From Microvirga sp. TS319 (GTDB taxonomy: Bacteria > Pseudomonadota > Alphaproteobacteria > Rhizobiales > Beijerinckiaceae): a stretch of 64,000 bases of DNA. The DNA lies in the NCBI RefSeq assembly GCF_041276405.1, contig NZ_JBGGGT010000001.1:789501-853500 (forward strand), written 5' to 3'. The first letter of the stretch is position 1, and each line of letters starts with the position of its first letter. Shown piece by piece: positions 1 through 9,195 of this stretch. The notes beneath the pieces were generated by a model. That model worked only from the letters and a program-made list of their open reading frames with translations, did not search any database and was not told where the DNA came from. The translations under genes were made by a program, and so were the position numbers.

Positions 1-1540
1 CGATGAGGCGGCCCATGACGACCGGCAGTTCGCCACGGGTGATCCGGCGCGGCGGCTCGGTTTTAGCTGTCTCGATCCGGGCACCGGTCGCCCTCCCGGG
101 CTCGTTGTCGCGGACCGGCGGCAGACGCGCGATGGTAGGCTCCTCGTCGGGCTTGGCCTTGCCAGGAACAGCCTCGGCCTCCTCATGGGCCTCGGCCCCA
201 TAGACAGCGCGCCAGCCCGGTGACTTGATGACGCTGCCGCTGATCGAAAATCGTTTGGGGCCAAGTGGTGTCGCGATCTGCACAGCGATTGTGGTGCGTG
301 CATCGATACCGTCAGGCAGGTGAGCTGCCAGGAAGCTCTTGGCCACCAGATCCCAGAGGCGAAGATGATCTCCGCTGATGCTGCCCGACTGGGGTGCCTT
401 GCGCAACGGCACAATGGCGTGGTGCTCGCCGGGATCCTTGACGTAGTGGCCTTTGTTGCCCTTGCGGAAGACGAGATTGCTTGCGGCTGGCACCAAGCTC
501 GCAAGCTCGGACAAGACCCCAATGATGCTGTCGATGACCGCGTGGGCATCACCGGTCTGGCTCTCAGGCAGGTGCTCGGATTCGGTGCGGGGATAGGTTA
601 GATACCCCTGATCGTAGAGGTCCTGGGCGAGTTTGGCCGTATGTTGCGGATCCCAGCCGAACCGCTTGGCGCAACGGCGGGCAAGTGTATCCTTAGAGAA
701 CAGGCGAGGGGGTGACCGGCGCACATCCTTCTGCTCGACGCCAAGCGGCCCTGACCAGGAGGCGGCTGCCTGCTGGATCGTCTCAGCGACCTGCTTGTCG
801 AGAATTTTGTCCTTCGGCGCATGCCACAGGGTCATCTCGGCGCCAGTCTCTGTTGTGACGCCCAGAGCGATCTTGAAATAATCCTGTGGGACGAAGTCGC
901 GGATGCGCTTCTCCAAGTCAGCCAGGATCGCGAGCGTCGGCGTCTGCACGCCGCCAAAGCGCCAAGGCTCTCGGAACGCAGGCGGGCGCAGCCGCAGGGA
1001 GATCGCGCGGGTGCCGTTGAGCCCCAGGTGGTAGTCTTCATACTGGCGGCAGAGGGCCTCAAGGTAGGCGGCATAGTCCCGTTCGCCGGAATCCGGTTCC
1101 TTGGCCATGACCGCAAAGGCTCGCCGGATCGAGACTTCGTCGAGCGCGCCCAGTTTGAGGCGGTCCACGCGGCCTCTATATCCAAGATGCTCAAGCACCT
1201 CCCAGGCGATCATTGAGCCCTCCCGGCCCGGATCGGTGGCAATGATCACCCGCTCGACGCCCTGAAGAGCCTGCTTGATCGCCTCGACATTTGGTTTGTG
1301 CGATTGGCCCGAGCGGCTGGTGCCGTAGGTGACCGGAATGCGCTCGAGCATGATCGGGAGCGTGTCGAAACGCCACGCCTTCCATTCACCCCGCACATTC
1401 CCAGGCTCCTCGGCCGCCAGGAGGTGCCCCTCGGCCGAGACGCAGATCGTGCTGGGCGATTTGAAGAACCGCTGCAGTTGACGCATGGCCGAGGGCTTCT
1501 CGAAGAAGAACAGCGTGCGCGATGCCGAGTGAGCAGTCAT
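1..1540 (-). CDS. Type IA DNA topoisomerase (topoisomerase III-like), 3' part cut by window edge
   Basis: Reading leftwards from the ATG at 1540 the frame is open for 513 codons to the window edge, so the C-terminus is missing. The N-terminal toprim domain starts with FFFEKPS (residues 11-17) and carries the motif ATDPGREGS (101-109). The strand-passing domain has GGVQTPTL (196-203) and TYPRTES (315-321), in which Tyr316 is the expected nucleophile that forms the 5'-phosphotyrosine link, and a later HHAIVPL motif typical of TopB. Known family role: ATP-independent relaxation and decatenation of single-strand-containing DNA. Odd points: the second acidic residue of the toprim DxDxE motif is Gly105, the residue after REG is Ser where Glu is common, and the usual GRVQ is GGVQ. 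Divergent TopB relatives are frequent on plasmids and integrative elements, which suits the mobile-element debris nearby. Family assignment is firm; normal activity is not. Confidence 0.85.
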   Translation of the reverse strand, partial: MTAHSASRTLFFFEKPSAMRQLQRFFKSPSTICVSAEGHLLAAEEPGNVRGEWKAWRFDTLPIMLERIPVTYGTSRSGQSHKPNVEAIKQALQGVERVIIATDPGREGSMIAWEVLEHLGYRGRVDRLKLGALDEVSIRRAFAVMAKEPDSGERDYAAYLEALCRQYEDYHLGLNGTRAISLRLRPPAFREPWRFGGVQTPTLAILADLEKRIRDFVPQDYFKIALGVTTETGAEMTLWHAPKDKILDKQVAETIQQAAASWSGPLGVEQKDVRRSPPRLFSKDTLARRCAKRFGWDPQHTAKLAQDLYDQGYLTYPRTESEHLPESQTGDAHAVIDSIIGVLSELASLVPAASNLVFRKGNKGHYVKDPGEHHAIVPLRKAPQSGSISGDHLRLWDLVAKSFLAAHLPDGIDARTTIAVQIATPLGPKRFSISGSVIKSPGWRAVYGAEAHEEAEAVPGKAKPDEEPTIARLPPVRDNEPGRATGARIETAKTEPPRRITRGELPVVMGRLI

Positions 1541-1869
1541 GAGCCAAGTGGCCTTGATTGGAACGAAGAGAGAACATTATCTTGAGAGCTGGAGCCGGTC
1601 AATGACCGGAGGCGCTGTGGCGAGATGGTCGCGGATCCCTTTCCAGACAGACGCGGATCCGCCATATCAGTGGTCGGGTGGAGCTAGCGACCCACTGTAC
1701 CTTGGGAAACCAAGAGAAAAACTGCTGCCGGGGGCTCTGATCCGCGGTGTTCTAGACTCCACTGCGGATCATCCCTTGATGAAGCCCATTCGGGCACGAT
1801 ACCGAGAGAATCTTCCAGCATTCGACAATCGTCGCTAAGGCTGGCTCCATGATTATCTGGAGTGAATAC

Positions 1870-2015
1870 GTCAGGATTCTCGATGGATGGCAGCGTGGAG
1901 GACGAAGACGCCGCGTTCAGTCACCATCTCTTGCAACTGTCGAAGGGTCGAGATCGTAAGCCAAATATCAGGAAACGCAGGACGGTATCACGGATTGATC
2001 AAAATGCTCGCCGTC
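1870..2015 (-). pseudogene. IS6-family transposase remnant (N-terminal fragment)
   Basis: On the minus strand two overlapping frames together read like the start of an IS6-family transposase: EHFDQSVI then, after a frame change near the usual RWYLAYDL motif, TLRQLQEMVTERGVFV and HAAIHR. The order of these motifs matches the N-terminal helix-turn-helix region of this family. The downstream DDE domain is absent. It is a decayed fragment with no coding capacity. A plus-strand relative with a similar N-terminus lies at 61254-61796. Confidence 0.6.
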
Positions 2016-2121
2016 AAACACGCCAACCTCTGCCTCTGAACTGACCTCACAGTGGCGGGAACTCCGAGCCAAACCGTTCGCGGCGGAGCCCAATGAGACC
2101 TACTGATCGTAAGTTTCTTCG

Positions 2122-2149
2122 GCTCTCCCCAATCAGGATCGGGGAGAGC
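2122..2149 (-). terminator. Hairpin downstream of the RTX gene
   Basis: The arms GCTCTCCCC and GGGGAGAGC (9 bp, perfect) flank a 10-nt loop about 20 nt past the RTX stop codon. Position suggests a transcription terminator for the leftward RTX gene, but neither side has a good T-run, so it could act instead with Rho or as a 3' stabilising stem. Confidence 0.4.
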
Positions 2150-2169
2150 GCGGCTTGAATCACGAGATC

Positions 2170-4527
2170 TCAGATGACGAAGAAATCGTGGTAGCTGAGT
2201 GTCGTCTTGTTGCTGATGATAGCAATCTTCACCTGGGCTGCTGAGCCGGTGCCGTCCGGATCGTAGTAGAGTGAACCCGTCTTCTTGTCGTAGATGATCC
2301 GGTCCTCCTTGTCCTGAGCCTTGGTGCCGACCACGAACATGTCCGAATTGAACATCTTTGGGCTTGAGGCAGAACCCGATCCCAGCTTGGTGAAGTACTT
2401 GTTATCGAGCCAGATCGCGTCATCGGACGACTTGAAGTCAAGGATCTTGTCCACGTTCGTGCTCGCGCTCGGCTTGCTGTCGAACACGAAAGTGTCCTTG
2501 CCCGCTCCGCCTTTCAGCACGTCGTTGCCCAACCCTCCGTAGAGTTTGTTGGCACCGGCATTGCCGGTGATCGTGTTGGCATATTTGTTGCCGGTGAGCG
2601 AGATCGAAGACTTGCCCGTGGCGATGATCTTCTCAATCTCGTAACTCGATCCGCTGATGAAGCTCACGCTGGTGTAGACGGTGTCTGTCCCACCTTTGGC
2701 GGTCTCCACCACCTTGTCGCCGGTATTGTCGACGTAAAAGGTGTCATTTCCCGCACCTCCGTACATCGTGTCTGCACCGGCCCCACCGTTGATCACGTCG
2801 TTCCCGCCTTCACCTTTCAGCGTGTTCCGGCCGGAATTGCCTGTGATCTTGTTGGCTACATTGCTGCCGGTCAGGCTGAGATTTGCCGTGCCTGCCGCTG
2901 CCGTGATGTTTTCCACATGCACATACGACATCAGCGAAAAATTCACGCTGGCAACGATGGTATCGGTTCCGTTTCCAGCGGTCTCGACAACTTTGTCGCC
3001 GCTCTCGGTAACGTAGTAGGTATCGTTGCCGCCTCCGCCATCCATGGTGTCGGCACCGGCGCCGCCGAAAAGCGCGTCGTCGCCGCTCAGGCCCCAGAGA
3101 TAGTTGTCGCCAGCGTCGCCAATGAGCGTATCGTTGTGGGCCGAGCCCATGGCATTCTCGATGCTGTCGTAGACGTCGCCGGCCGCATGCCCTCCGGAAC
3201 CCTGTTTGGTCGCGAGGTTCACGGTAACGGCGGTATTCGATTTCTCGTAGGACACCGTGTCGGTACCGATACCGCCATTCATCTGGTCGGTACCTTTCCC
3301 GCCGATGAGTTTGTCGTTGCCCGCAGCGCCGTTCAGGACGTTGCCGTTGTATTCAGTCCCGGCATAGACGTCGCGGCCAGCAGTGCCATTCACAGTGACG
3401 GCTGCCGTGCGCGGATCGACAATTGTCATCTTGACGTCGCTTTGACCCACGGTCGAGTCGACCCAGCTTACGGCAAGCCGACCATCGGCCATCTCCATGA
3501 TCCGCGGCTCGCCCTGCCCACCTTTGCCGCTCAGGTTGAGGGTCTGAACATCGCCGTTCGGGCTGGCGACCTTCAAGACGGTCCAATCATACCACCCATT
3601 GCCTGACGTGTTGGGACCGGCGCCGGCATAGGCAACGGCAATCCGGCCGCCGCTCAGCGCCGTGACGCTCATGAAGTCGTCCTCGTTCCAGGCGCCGTCC
3701 GTGAGCATGACCGGCTGGGTGCCCGGAATGACATTTCCGTCCTGGTCGTAGAAGCTGGCGAAAAGGAACTTGCTGTTGACGATATGCCGGACGACGGCGA
3801 ACTGGCCATTGAGATCCCCGCCTGCATTCTTCAGTCCTACCACCTCGGATACCGTGCCAGGCCCAGCCAACTTTGACGCTCCTACGATTGTTGGCTGAGC
3901 TTGGGACGTGTCGATGATCTGGTACATGACATTGTCGCCCTTCACATAAGAGACGACATACTTGCTCTGTCCGATCCGGGTGGTCTCCGGAGCTCTGACG
4001 TTAGACCCGTTATCAACGCTGTCGATCGTGGCAACCTTTGCGCCATTCGCATCCAATACGGCAAAGACGACATTCGTCCCTTGCATGTAAGTGGCGACGT
4101 ATCCGTTGTCGTGCGATGTCATCGACGCGTTTGAGGCGCTGCTGGTCGAGAATGCTGATCCGACGGTGTGAACGGCCCCGCCAGTCAAGTTGCCATTGGA
4201 ATCGGGCGTGAATACCCGCGTCTTGAGATCGTAATTGGGATGTGTGGCCGTGGCATTCCACGTGACGGCGAACCCCCCGTCGTTACCGACCGCCTGGATG
4301 TCAAGGTAGTTCTGCGCCGATACCGCGCCAGCCTGGTCAACATAATAGACGGTGCCGGTGGTATCCCCCGAGCCGTCGAAGACCTTGAGCTTGAGGGCAC
4401 TGCCTTCACGCCATCCGATGACATAGCCCCCGTTCGGCAGCGTGGCCAGGGCAGGGCGGTATACGGAGTTTCCGCTATCCTCACCCAGCCGCACCGGTGT
4501 CTCGGTCTTCCAAATCGATAGTGTCAC
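2170..4527 (-). CDS. Secreted RTX (hemolysin-type calcium-binding repeat) protein
   Basis: 785 residues. Residues 1 to about 385 form blocks of beta-rich repeats (LPNGGYVIGW, NDGGFAVTW, HDNGYVATY, DGRLAVSW) that look like a beta-propeller-like adhesive or binding region. From about 390 to 680 there are several groups of glycine/aspartate nonapeptides (GGAGADTMDGGGGND, GGAGNDTFYV) that bind calcium in RTX proteins, separated by longer spacers. The C-terminus ends in a short hydrophobic tail (SYHDFFVI), the kind used as an uncleaved type I secretion signal. There is no N-terminal signal peptide, as expected for type I export. The start is GTG at 4527, with GGAGGAAGA a few bases upstream. No type I exporter genes (ABC transporter, membrane fusion protein) lie in this window, so export would need a system encoded elsewhere. 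No catalytic motif was recognised; the exact role is unknown. Confidence 0.85.
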   Translation of the reverse strand: MTLSIWKTETPVRLGEDSGNSVYRPALATLPNGGYVIGWREGSALKLKVFDGSGDTTGTVYYVDQAGAVSAQNYLDIQAVGNDGGFAVTWNATATHPNYDLKTRVFTPDSNGNLTGGAVHTVGSAFSTSSASNASMTSHDNGYVATYMQGTNVVFAVLDANGAKVATIDSVDNGSNVRAPETTRIGQSKYVVSYVKGDNVMYQIIDTSQAQPTIVGASKLAGPGTVSEVVGLKNAGGDLNGQFAVVRHIVNSKFLFASFYDQDGNVIPGTQPVMLTDGAWNEDDFMSVTALSGGRIAVAYAGAGPNTSGNGWYDWTVLKVASPNGDVQTLNLSGKGGQGEPRIMEMADGRLAVSWVDSTVGQSDVKMTIVDPRTAAVTVNGTAGRDVYAGTEYNGNVLNGAAGNDKLIGGKGTDQMNGGIGTDTVSYEKSNTAVTVNLATKQGSGGHAAGDVYDSIENAMGSAHNDTLIGDAGDNYLWGLSGDDALFGGAGADTMDGGGGNDTYYVTESGDKVVETAGNGTDTIVASVNFSLMSYVHVENITAAAGTANLSLTGSNVANKITGNSGRNTLKGEGGNDVINGGAGADTMYGGAGNDTFYVDNTGDKVVETAKGGTDTVYTSVSFISGSSYEIEKIIATGKSSISLTGNKYANTITGNAGANKLYGGLGNDVLKGGAGKDTFVFDSKPSASTNVDKILDFKSSDDAIWLDNKYFTKLGSGSASSPKMFNSDMFVVGTKAQDKEDRIIYDKKTGSLYYDPDGTGSAAQVKIAIISNKTTLSYHDFFVI

Positions 4528-4992
4528 TCTTCTTCCTCCAAATATTCGATACGTTGCTTCGAAGCAAAGTCACGACTAGAGGCTCGGCGATCCGAGGCCT
4601 GTCTGTGACGTAAGGTGAAGTTGTAGTATTCCCTAAGGGAAGGCGGTGTGCTTTACCGCACACGGCCAAGCTTATATCCCTGGTCGCTCGCGGAAGTGCC
4701 TGCGCCCAAAAGTTGAGTTGGTCCGATGATCGGCATTTCGAGTTATCTCGGGGATGACTATAGAGATGCTAGACTCAACCTTGGCAGGTGGCGTCTAACA
4801 GCTTTGACTGTTATTACCTGTCGTTAGGGCAGTCTTGGTGTAGAACGAACTCGATACTGGACGGTGGCGAACTCACGCCTCCGGCAGGTCCAGAGGCAGT
4901 TCTGACTGCGACGGTCGGTGCGCTTCGTCACATAGGAAGACAGTCCGGGTAGGTTAAGTATATCTACGTGCACCATTGGGGATTGCAACAGA
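4528..4992. promoter_or_regulatory. Divergent intergenic region between RTX gene and AraC-type regulator
   Basis: This 465-nt stretch separates two genes that start away from each other, so it must hold the promoters of both. It is less GC-rich than its surroundings, with a TATATC-like -10 candidate near 4960 ahead of the regulator. The layout makes the regulator a natural candidate to control the RTX gene, but no defined operator was seen. Confidence 0.4.
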
Positions 4993-6000
4993 ATGACGAT
5001 CAGGGTCGAAACCGGCAATCTCCCAACCCCGGCGGAGCAGTTTTCCTATTGGCGAGAAGTCGTTTGCGAGACTTGGTTTGGGCTGTGGGCCGAAAGGCGG
5101 GATGTCAGTCCGTTTGATGCTATGGTCACAATGCACGATGTGGGTGGCGTGCAGATGGCATTCGCACAACTCCCGGAGCATCAATTGGGCCGCAGTTCTC
5201 TGGAGATCGCTCGCGCGCCGCAAGCTGCCTATTGTCTGCACCAGATTTGCGAAGGCCGGGTGCGTGGCTGCTATCACGGCACCGAGTACGAAGCAGGGCC
5301 CGGCGATCTGCTGCTGTTCGACACGACAGAAACATGCGACGGCTTTACGATCGAATCTCGTCTCAAAACGACCATCCTTCACCTCCCGCACGCATTCCTC
5401 GTCTCGCATTTGGACGCAGCCGTTCGGCTTCCCGTCCGGCTTGGTGGGAGCGAGGGGGGCGGCGCCCTTCTTGCTGGCTATATGAAGTCATTGTCACATG
5501 CGGCTCCTACTCTGCCACCGGGAACAGCCGATAAGGCCAGCAGCGTCTTATGCGATCTCATCGCAGTCGCATTCAAATGCTCCTCTGTCGCGGTAGAGAG
5601 CGGCCAAAGCAGTATCCGGCAAGCACGATTGGAGACCGCTCGGGCGTTCATGAGAACCAATCTGGCCGATCCAGTGCTGGGGATCGGCAAGGTTGCTCGA
5701 CATCTCGGTGTATCGGAACGCTACGTCCAAAAGCTTTTCGAGGGGACAGGACGCACATTCAGCGAGACACTTCTTGATGCCCGTCTGGAGGCCTGCGCAC
5801 GGGCCCTCCACAGCCGCGAGGAGAATCGCCAACCCATTTCTGATCTCGCCTTCAAGTACGGCTTCAATGATCTATCATGGTTCTACAGGCGCTATCGTGC
5901 CCGATGGGGTGAGACACCGGGCGATACGCGTGCCCGCGCTAGGAAGGGCGGGTTCGTGGCCCACCCAAGCCTCCGTGGCGAAACGAACCATAAAGAGTGA
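4993..6000 (+). CDS. AraC family transcriptional regulator
   Basis: 335 residues, a normal length for the AraC group with an N-terminal cupin-type sensing domain (AraC_binding_2). Residues about 10-200 form the sensor part, with the pattern FSYWREVV near the start and GPGDLLLFDTTE in the beta-barrel. The C-terminal third (about 215-320) carries the two helix-turn-helix units: VARHLGVSERYVQKLFEGTGRTF and then ISDLAFKYGFNDLSWFYRRYRARWGETP, the characteristic second motif. It would bind DNA as a transcription activator in response to an unknown ligand. It is divergent from the RTX gene, making that gene a plausible target. The ATG at 4993 has only a weak ribosome binding site. Confidence 0.88.
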   Translation: MTIRVETGNLPTPAEQFSYWREVVCETWFGLWAERRDVSPFDAMVTMHDVGGVQMAFAQLPEHQLGRSSLEIARAPQAAYCLHQICEGRVRGCYHGTEYEAGPGDLLLFDTTETCDGFTIESRLKTTILHLPHAFLVSHLDAAVRLPVRLGGSEGGGALLAGYMKSLSHAAPTLPPGTADKASSVLCDLIAVAFKCSSVAVESGQSSIRQARLETARAFMRTNLADPVLGIGKVARHLGVSERYVQKLFEGTGRTFSETLLDARLEACARALHSREENRQPISDLAFKYGFNDLSWFYRRYRARWGETPGDTRARARKGGFVAHPSLRGETNHKE

Positions 6001-6426
6001 GCGGCGACGGAATGGCAAACTTGGCGTCGGGACATCCCAACGCAGGCCCAGCGGTCTGAATCCGCCGCCGATCAGCGACTACAGGATCGGACGCGAGATC
6101 GAACCCACTCCGGTGTTGGAAGCCCATGCTTTTGAGCATCTTTCCCCGCGAAACCGGCGTCCACTTTTGCGTTCGATGCTCTAGCATCGTTGCTCCCAAT
6201 CAGAAATCATGGGCCACGCGATATGGCTGCGTTTCCAATTCCCATTGAGCTTGGACCGGTCGAACGGTGTTCTTGGACGGGGCCGACATTAACACCGGGA
6301 CGATCCGTCTGTGCGGCCGTGGAATCGTCTTATCGGCGTCGGTGCAGCAATCTATTATTTCCGCGTCAACGAGGTCACATATAACAATGTACAAGCAACC
6401 GATCGAATGACCTGGGATGCGCTAAG
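6001..6426. other. Gap with one palindromic repeat
   Basis: No gene is supported between the AraC-type regulator and the small membrane protein. It contains a copy of the dispersed palindrome at 6134-6184. The remainder shows nothing recognisable. Confidence 0.5.
6134..6184. repeat. Dispersed palindromic repeat, copy 1
   Basis: The unit runs from GAGCATC to GATGCTCTAG with a CCGGCGTCCACTTTTGCG-type core, as in the other copies at 8090-8210, 9836-10046, 13464-13567, 24974-25149, 34040-34152, 36446-36495, 41757-41801, 51282-51438 and 60733-60837. The right edge is CTAG. Confidence 0.75.
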
Positions 6427-6771
6427 ATGACCGACCTTCATCAGCAGATTGCCGATATCGAGGCTGAGATCGACATCCTGTCTGACGCGGCGCAGCAGTG
6501 TCGGAAGAGCATGGTCGTGGCGAAGGCGGCTATCGGATTAGGCATCTTTCTGTTCGTGGCGGCTTCCCTGAGCCTAATCCGGTCGGATGCTATCATTCTC
6601 GTGCTCGGAATCGCAGCCACGCTGGCCGGAATAGTTTTCTACGGATCGAGCCGAAGCAGCCTTGAGGAAATCGCCGTGAAAGTGCGAGCCCATGAAGACC
6701 GTCGAGCCGCAATGATCGACAGGATGGATCTTCGGACGGTCTCTGACGAAATCCGGCCTCATGCCGACTAA
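6427..6771 (+). CDS. Small membrane protein with N-terminal coiled coil, function unknown
   Basis: 114 residues. The first 35 residues (LHQQIADIEAEIDIL and following) have the heptad pattern of a coiled coil. Two hydrophobic stretches follow, about residues 38-55 (AAIGLGIFLFVAASLSLI) and 58-76 (IILVLGIAATLAGIVFYG), which would form a transmembrane hairpin. The C-terminus is again charged. I do not recognise a named family. The ATG at 6427 follows shortly after an AT-rich stretch. It stands alone between the AraC-type regulator and a tiny open frame. Composition is like that of its neighbours. Confidence 0.6.
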   Translation: MTDLHQQIADIEAEIDILSDAAQQCRKSMVVAKAAIGLGIFLFVAASLSLIRSDAIILVLGIAATLAGIVFYGSSRSSLEEIAVKVRAHEDRRAAMIDRMDLRTVSDEIRPHAD

Positions 6772-6828
6772 CCATGGCCTTGCAAACCGTTAGACGCCCA
6801 CCCCATTTAAAAGGGTAGGAGATCCGCC

Positions 6829-6948
6829 ATGCTGAAGCGTCTGTCCGCCCTTGCACTCCCGACAATCATGACATGGGACATTATCGGCTCCGCCAGCCTG
6901 GGTACCGCTGGCCCAGCGCTTGCGAGCAAGATCATCGGAAACGGTTAA
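6829..6948 (+). CDS. Possible 39-residue small protein
   Basis: A 39-codon frame follows a clean ribosome binding site (GGGTAGGA, about 8 nt before the ATG). The N-terminus is MLKRLSALALPT, a basic start and a short hydrophobic run, and the product ends LASKIIGNG. This resembles tiny exported or membrane-associated proteins, but no family is recognised and no neighbour suggests a role. Its support is the ribosome binding site and the leader-like start only. Confidence 0.3.
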   Translation: MLKRLSALALPTIMTWDIIGSASLGTAGPALASKIIGNG

Positions 6949-7383
6949 GCTCCAACTGGTGTCGAGTTGGCGGCTTCGTAGGGCAGGGGGCTTGCTGTGC
7001 ACCCGGGCAAACGCCGGTCAGCGGTGCTCTGATCGTTCTACCAAGACGAGTTACAGAGAGATGGGCTGGAAGAGACTAGTGGGAACCTGGAGAGGCCGCC
7101 TTACCGTCCCGGGATAAAGTCCATGACCTGAATACGATGAATCGAAGGACAGCGGGGATATGCGCTGTGTCTTTGGAGAAGTGTTGAAAGGCGCTTCCGC
7201 CAGATTCATCAGGGGCGCAAGCTGCCGGTCTCCACTGAGGTCGCCGGGGTCACGCGCATCCAGGTCAGGAGAAGGCAAGACAGATCGCAGTATGCAGTTT
7301 GCCGGAATGAATTCCTCCCTCTCCTAAGTCTGCTCGTTGCGCGCATCAGGAGCCCATGGGATCGAATGAATTCCGAGACCCGA
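6949..7383. other. Gap without recognisable feature
   Basis: 435 nt between the possible small protein and the stop of the leftward membrane protein. Short frames on both strands have no ribosome binding site and no family resemblance; I see nothing in it. Confidence 0.5.
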
Positions 7384-7635
7384 TTAGGCCCGTGCTCGTG
7401 CCGCCAATGTTCTACGCCACTGCAGGGCAGCATTGTTGCGCCAGGCAATGAAGGCCCGGAAAACATAAACTGCCATAGTCAATCCCGCAGCGGCTCGCCA
7501 CCATCTCATTTCCCAGTACGGGTCAAGCTCCAGCCAGCCCATGAGATCGAGAAACGGCTCTTCAAGGAAAATGAGAAGGAGGTATGACGTGAAAAACACG
7601 GCAATCGCAGTCAGTCCTGCTGCAACGTATTTCAT
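7384..7635 (-). CDS. Small double-spanning membrane protein, function unknown
   Basis: 83 residues. It begins MKYVAAGLTAIAVFFTSYLLLIFL, a long hydrophobic segment (about residues 4-24), followed by an acidic, Trp-rich loop (LELDPYWEMRWW) and a second hydrophobic segment (about 48-64). The C-terminal tail is strongly basic (RRTLAARARA), which suggests a cytoplasmic tail. No family is recognised. It stands alone, read leftwards. Confidence 0.55.
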   Translation of the reverse strand: MKYVAAGLTAIAVFFTSYLLLIFLEEPFLDLMGWLELDPYWEMRWWRAAAGLTMAVYVFRAFIAWRNNAALQWRRTLAARARA

Positions 7636-8331
7636 TTCGCCCTCATCTCTCTACGCCATGACAACATGTCTTACGTTGAGACGGCTGGGCTATGATCGCC
7701 TCTGCATGGTTAATGAACCCTTGCGGGGAGTCCTATTTACTTCATGAAAGGGTAGCCTCGATCACCGACCAGATTCCCGGTGCTCCATGCTGCCAACGAA
7801 CGACACGATCACTGCCCAGGTAGGTGACCTCTGTCGGAATTGTAAGGCAGGCCATTGTCATGGTCTTTGCGAGTTTTTCACGGCCCAATCTGAGTTTTCC
7901 CACCCTGCCTGGTCCGGCAGGGCCGACCCGTGCCGCTGCATACAGGCCTGACGTTGGTCGGTCCGGACGCGGGCTCGTCAGGCAAGGCACTCCCAGCGCC
8001 TTACCTGAACATGGGCACTGTGGGGCGGGTTCGTGCAGAAATCGCCTTCCACGACTGAGCCGGCATCGGCCGAGGCCGACAACAGCCTGCTAGAGCAAAT
8101 TGCATTCTGACGGGATCAGAATGCTTGCTCTTTCTCTTTGGCGAAGCATCGTTTTTCGCGAAGAACCGGTTCCCCCTTTTGGGATTGCATCCGATGCTCC
8201 CACGATAGGACGGCCCATCTACACGCCTCGCTCTCATACGCGGGTTAACGTGATGTCGTGGATGGCGCCCTCCACCAGCGTCAGAGGTGCCAAACGAGGC
8301 ATGTTGAAGAACCGGAAAGGAGTCCCTCATC
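7636..8331. other. Gap holding a double palindromic repeat ahead of the IS110 remnant
   Basis: No gene is supported in these 696 nt. The right half holds the repeat cluster at 8090-8210; about 8210-8331 is probably the left flank of the IS110 remnant. The left half (7640-8080) shows no recognisable feature. Confidence 0.5.
8090..8210. repeat. Dispersed palindromic repeat, copy 2 (long hairpin plus standard unit)
   Basis: The first part, starting at CTAG, is a hairpin whose arms are AGAGCAAATTGCATTCTGA (8092-8110) and TCAGAATGCTTGCTCT (8116-8131) around the 5-nt loop CGGGA. The second part is a standard unit, GAAGCATCG to CGATGCTCC. The same hairpin, inverted and without the 3-nt irregularity in one arm, occurs at 60799-60835 beside another standard unit. 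Confidence 0.75.
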
Positions 8332-9195
8332 ATGCCAGAGATTGCCACCATCGGCCTTGATATCGCAAAGAACGTTTTCCAGCTGCACGGCGTCGACCGG
8401 AGCGGAAAGATCGTCCTGCGCAAGGCACTGCGGCGCGGCCAAGTGCCGGGTTTCTTCAGCACTCTGCCGCCGTGCCTGATCGGGATGGAGGCCTGCGCGA
8501 CCGCTCACCACTGGGCCCGCACGCTCCTGGCTTTCGGGCATGAGGTCCGCCTGATCCCGCCCGCATATGTGAAGCCGTATCTGCGCCGGCAGAAGAATGA
8601 TGCCGCGGATGCGGCTGCGATTGGTGAGGCCGTCACGCGGCCATCCATGCGCTTCGTTCCGGTCAAGAGCCCGCGGCAGCAGAGCACCCTCATGCTGCAC
8701 GGGGCCCGCGACCTTCGGATCGGGCAGCGGACGGCCCTGCTCAAGGCCCTGCGCGGTCACTTTGCAGAGTTGGGCATCGTGGGGGCGCAAGGGGCTCGCA
8801 ACACGCGCCAACGGATTGCTCCTATCCATGATGACGCCAGTCCCGATCTCCCCGTCACAGCTCGGGTCGCACCCCAGCCTTTGGCCACGATGCTGCTCGG
8901 GATGGAGGCACAGATTGCCAAGCTCGACAAAGCCATTCTGGCCGCCCAGCGCAGCGATCCCCTCGGCGTGAGACTGGCTGCCATTCCCGGGATTGGGCCG
9001 ATTGTCGCTTCCTGTCTCGCGGCCAGCGTCCCGGACGCCAGCCCGTTCCAGGGCAGTCGGGAGTTGGCCGCCTATCTCGGCCTCGTTCCGCGGTCTTGCG
9101 TCAGTCAAGCGCGAGAATGTGAGAGGGACCAGCTCCAGCGTAAAACATCAGGGCCTGCGGTCAGGAAGCACCGCGTTCAAAGGACGGAGACATGA
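8332..9195 (+). pseudogene. IS110-family transposase, C-terminally truncated
   Basis: 287 codons. The N-terminal RuvC-like DEDD domain starts with IGLDIAKNVFQLHGVD, whose first Asp belongs to the catalytic set, and includes PPAYVKPYLRRQKNDAADA, typical of IS110/IS1111 transposases. The C-terminal transposase_20 domain begins at LAAIPGIGPIVAS and is recognisable through LAAYLGLVPR. After that the normal continuation (QNSSGG and the serine region needed for activity) is missing and the frame runs into unrelated sequence (SCVSQARECER) to a stop. Complete members are longer, about 340 residues. The element is therefore very probably inactive. A purine-rich ribosome binding site (GGAAAGGAG) precedes the ATG at 8332. 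No clear IS ends were identified. Confidence 0.8.

Larger units (their letters stand above)
1541..2169. other. Gene-poor gap with a decayed transposase piece and a hairpin
   Basis: No convincing gene is seen between the topoisomerase start and the end of the RTX gene. It holds an IS6-family transposase fragment on the minus strand (about 1870-2015) and a strong hairpin at 2122-2149. The short open frames on the plus strand have no recognisable product and no clear ribosome binding site. Confidence 0.6.

Noticed and set aside
1539..1838. Plus-strand 99-codon frame divergent from the topoisomerase
   Set aside because: No ribosome binding site, no family resemblance, and it starts inside the beginning of the topoisomerase gene.
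8281..9108. Minus-strand frame opposite the IS110 transposase
   Set aside because: Antisense shadow; the DEDD and transposase_20 motifs are on the plus strand.
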